Of a stretch of DNA of 5,312 nucleotides, positions 3,182-5,312 are shown piece after piece. Location of the stretch: the NCBI GenBank assembly GCA_001816645.1, contig MHCO01000021.1, positions 1-5,312 of the forward strand, written 5' to 3'. The notes below the pieces were generated by a model, which worked only from the letters and a program-made list of their open reading frames with translations, was not told the DNA's origin and did no database searches. Origin of the DNA: Candidatus Woykebacteria bacterium GWB1_45_5. GTDB taxonomy: Bacteria; Patescibacteriota; Microgenomatia; Woykebacterales; RBG-16-39-9b. Each line of letters starts with the position of its first letter. Position 1 is the stretch's first letter. Both the position numbers and the translations under genes were made by a program.

Positions 3182-5312
3182 ATGATTAAGTGGTATCGAG
3201 AAAGCATCAATCCGCCGTACACTCGTAAGAATATAGCGACGATTTTAGCGACTTTATTTATTCTGTTTGCTATTCCTCTTACCGTTTTCTCCATCCTGAC
3301 AATTCGCAGCTGGCAACCAAAGGCGTTGCCTTCGAGTCCTCCCCGTGGAGTAGAAGGTGATCTTTGGGCGGATATGATTATTGGCCAGTCTGATTTCTCC
3401 GAAGTTGCCTCTTGGGCGACCGTTCCCAATAAACTCTTCCTAGCCCGTAGTGTTATTGTAGACCGGACGAGTACGCCAAATAAAATGTATATCTATGATG
3501 CCGGGCACAACCGTATTATGGGTCTTGATGTCGATAAATGTTTAGCTTCTACCACGGATCCTCTTGATTGTTCGGCTGATATTATCATTGGTCAGCCGTC
3601 AGCAAATGCATCTGCCTGCAACGGCGATTCAGGGTTCCAAAATTATCCTATTAGGGCACCTGCCAGTGCAGCTTCGCTGTGTAGTATTCCTGAAAACGCG
3701 CTTAGCGTTGGTGAAGGATATGTTGGCTCAAGCATGGCAGTAGATCCGCAGGGGAATCTTTATGTTACTGATTATCATAATAATCGGGTTTTGAAATATA
3801 ATAAGCCGTTTGAAAATGATAAGGTTGCTGATGAGGTTTGGGGACAAGATGATTTTGCTGGCAATAGCTGCAATAAAGGTGAGGCTTCGTCTGACGCAAC
3901 CACTCTTTGTTTACCCGGAGGTAGTTTTCTAGCTGGAGTGGATGTGGATTCCTCTGGCAATCTTTGGGTTACTGATAGTGGTAACCAACGCGTCCTGCGC
4001 TTTCCTCCCGGATCAAAGACCCCTGATTTAGTGATTGGCCAACAAAATTTTACGTCGCGTGATATTTTTTGGGTTGACCTAAATAGTAACGGTATAAGAG
4101 ACGGAGACGATGCTTACTCAGTTGATGTTAATAAAGATGGTGTCTTTAGTGAGCTGGAAAAATCCCAACACACTAACCAATTCTTGGGGCCAACTGCCGC
4201 TCGTATTAGCCCTACGACTGGGAAACTTTATGTTGTTGATGAAGGTAATCACCGCGTTTTAGTATTTACCCCTCCTTTTACAACCGGAATGAGTGGGGAA
4301 GCCTTTGGCGCTGATTTTACTCGCCCCACAGGAATTGATTTTGATCCAACGCAAGCCAATGGGGTCTGGATTACTGAGTTGGCCCACAGCGTGATTGAAC
4401 TTTGGGATGAAAACACCAAAACAAAAATAAAAGAATTAGGTGTTAGAGATATTCCCAACGTACTTGACGGACCAACAGGTTCAATTGGTGTCGATTCTTC
4501 GGGAAATATTTTTGTAATGCAACAACGAAGTGGCTTAGCAATGGCGCTATTTCGTAAAGGTGGGGATCCAAGGAGTCCTCAGTACGTCTTTTCTCCTGCT
4601 GGCGCTCCCAACAACGACCCTGACATGCATACTGCTGCTAAGATTGATGCCACTGCCCAAGGTGTTGCAGTAGCAGACGATCAGTTGATTGTCGCCGATT
4701 GGGGAAGAATACTTTTTTGGAATGACCCGGCGTCTCTTTCTAACTACAAACCAGCTGATGGTGTTACCGGTAACGACGGAAAGATTACCAGTTTCAACCA
4801 GGTTAATTACGGTTGTTGCCATGATATTAAAGCTGATAAGGCGGCCCCTCACCCCCATCTTTGGGTAACCACGGTTTTTGATGACCAGCCACCGCATCAC
4901 ATCTCGGTTTATCAGTTACCCTTGACCAACGGAGCAACGCCGATAAAAAATATCTATTTCCCATTACCGCTTTTAGGTGGAGGGCAAATAGATGTAGCAA
5001 CCGCTGCTTTTACCCTCGCTGGTATAGCCCCAACCCCCAGCGGTGATTTCCTTTGGGTGACTGATTCAGATAACAGTCGGGTCTTTCGAATTCGAGGCCC
5101 ATTAACCGCTAGTCCAATCGTGGATGTGGTTTTGGGGCAGAATGATGCCGCTGGAACAGCCTGTAACTGGGGAGCTGCTCCAATAACTGGCGCAGTGCCA
5201 AGCAGTCTTTGCTGGCCAGGTTCATTGTCGATCGATCGAGTCGGTAATCTTTACGTTTCCGATCATTCAAGTGAAATAAAAGGCAACATGCGGCTTCTTG
5301 AGTTTAATAAAG
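3182..5312 (+). CDS. Membrane-anchored NHL-repeat beta-propeller protein with an inserted calcium site (3' end outside window)
   Basis: The frame is open for 710 codons to the window edge with no stop of any kind. Residues 1-16 are basic, 18-41 form one membrane segment (IATILATLFILFAIPLTVFS and on), and the rest is soluble, so it is probably a signal-anchored protein facing outward. NHL-type blades are clear at 184-206 (GNLYVTDYHNNRVLKY), 252-274 (GNLWVTDSGNQRVLRF), 338-362 (KLYVVDEGNHRVLVF), 383-408, 434-446, 615-637 (WVTDSDNSRVFRI) and 681-709. Several blades connect through a GQ-x-[DN]-F-like motif (66-72, 135-139, 219-225, 284-290, 650-655), some followed by two cysteines (C146/C167, C230/C243, C661/C677). 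Between blades, residues 299-326 hold two EF-hand-like calcium loops. NHL propellers usually bind proteins, RNA or glycans; no enzyme active site is visible here, so the function is unknown. It has its own promoter and is divergent from rpmE. Confidence 0.85.
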   Translation, partial: MIKWYRESINPPYTRKNIATILATLFILFAIPLTVFSILTIRSWQPKALPSSPPRGVEGDLWADMIIGQSDFSEVASWATVPNKLFLARSVIVDRTSTPNKMYIYDAGHNRIMGLDVDKCLASTTDPLDCSADIIIGQPSANASACNGDSGFQNYPIRAPASAASLCSIPENALSVGEGYVGSSMAVDPQGNLYVTDYHNNRVLKYNKPFENDKVADEVWGQDDFAGNSCNKGEASSDATTLCLPGGSFLAGVDVDSSGNLWVTDSGNQRVLRFPPGSKTPDLVIGQQNFTSRDIFWVDLNSNGIRDGDDAYSVDVNKDGVFSELEKSQHTNQFLGPTAARISPTTGKLYVVDEGNHRVLVFTPPFTTGMSGEAFGADFTRPTGIDFDPTQANGVWITELAHSVIELWDENTKTKIKELGVRDIPNVLDGPTGSIGVDSSGNIFVMQQRSGLAMALFRKGGDPRSPQYVFSPAGAPNNDPDMHTAAKIDATAQGVAVADDQLIVADWGRILFWNDPASLSNYKPADGVTGNDGKITSFNQVNYGCCHDIKADKAAPHPHLWVTTVFDDQPPHHISVYQLPLTNGATPIKNIYFPLPLLGGGQIDVATAAFTLAGIAPTPSGDFLWVTDSDNSRVFRIRGPLTASPIVDVVLGQNDAAGTACNWGAAPITGAVPSSLCWPGSLSIDRVGNLYVSDHSSEIKGNMRLLEFNK

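Noticed and set aside
4547..4900. Minus-strand open frame of 117 codons inside the NHL gene
   Set aside because: It is antisense to clear NHL-protein coding sequence, has no recognisable motif, and is explained as a shadow frame.
1..5312. UGA recoded as glycine, as in Gracilibacteria or Absconditabacteria
   Set aside because: No in-frame TGA occurs in the dockerin, prmC, prfA, rpmE or NHL frames, and all visible stops are TAG or TAA, so there is no sign of recoding.
1..5312. CRISPR array, insertion sequence or integrase
   Set aside because: No regularly spaced direct repeats, transposase or recombinase motifs are present on either strand.

Overview
The window looks like a chromosomal segment of a bacterium from the Candidate Phyla Radiation (Patescibacteria), most plausibly the Microgenomates side. 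I infer this from the combination of a dockerin-tailed beta-sandwich protein, a membrane-anchored NHL-propeller protein, a shortened release factor 1, a zinc-type L31 with a long charged tail, and a PrmC with NLPY instead of NPPY. No rRNA gene is present, so the placement is a recognition-based inference. The code appears standard: visible stops are TAG and TAA, and no in-frame TGA occurs in the five reading frames, which argues against the UGA-as-glycine lineages.

Layout, left to right. (1) 1-501, plus strand: the C-terminal end of a large secreted protein finishing in a type I dockerin. (2) 502-565: an AT-rich inverted-repeat junction between convergent genes, probably the prmC terminator. 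(3) 566-1327, minus: prmC, the release-factor glutamine methyltransferase, with a shortened C-terminus and a strong promoter placed so that its mRNA should be leaderless. (4) 1328-1803: a 476-nt stretch with no convincing gene but several nested inverted repeats, the main unexplained element here. (5) 1804-2703, minus: prfA, release factor 1. (6) 2743-3063, minus: rpmE, ribosomal protein L31, starting at GTG. (7) 3064-3181: divergent promoter region. (8) 3182-5312, plus: the first 710 codons of a signal-anchored NHL-repeat protein carrying a paired EF-hand-like calcium site. It runs off the window.

The central minus-strand block is a translation module. L31 is a 50S protein, RF1 terminates at UAA/UAG, and PrmC methylates the glutamine of the RF1 GGQ motif. 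rpmE and prfA are 39 nt apart and probably co-transcribed. prmC lies 476 nt further downstream with its own promoter. The module is flanked by two unrelated, probably extracellular, calcium-binding proteins. No complete novel multi-gene system is evident. The points most worth pursuing are the structured 1380-1720 region, the matching leaderless-promoter geometry of prmC and rpmE, the truncated PrmC beside a repeat junction, and the calcium-loop insertion in the NHL propeller.
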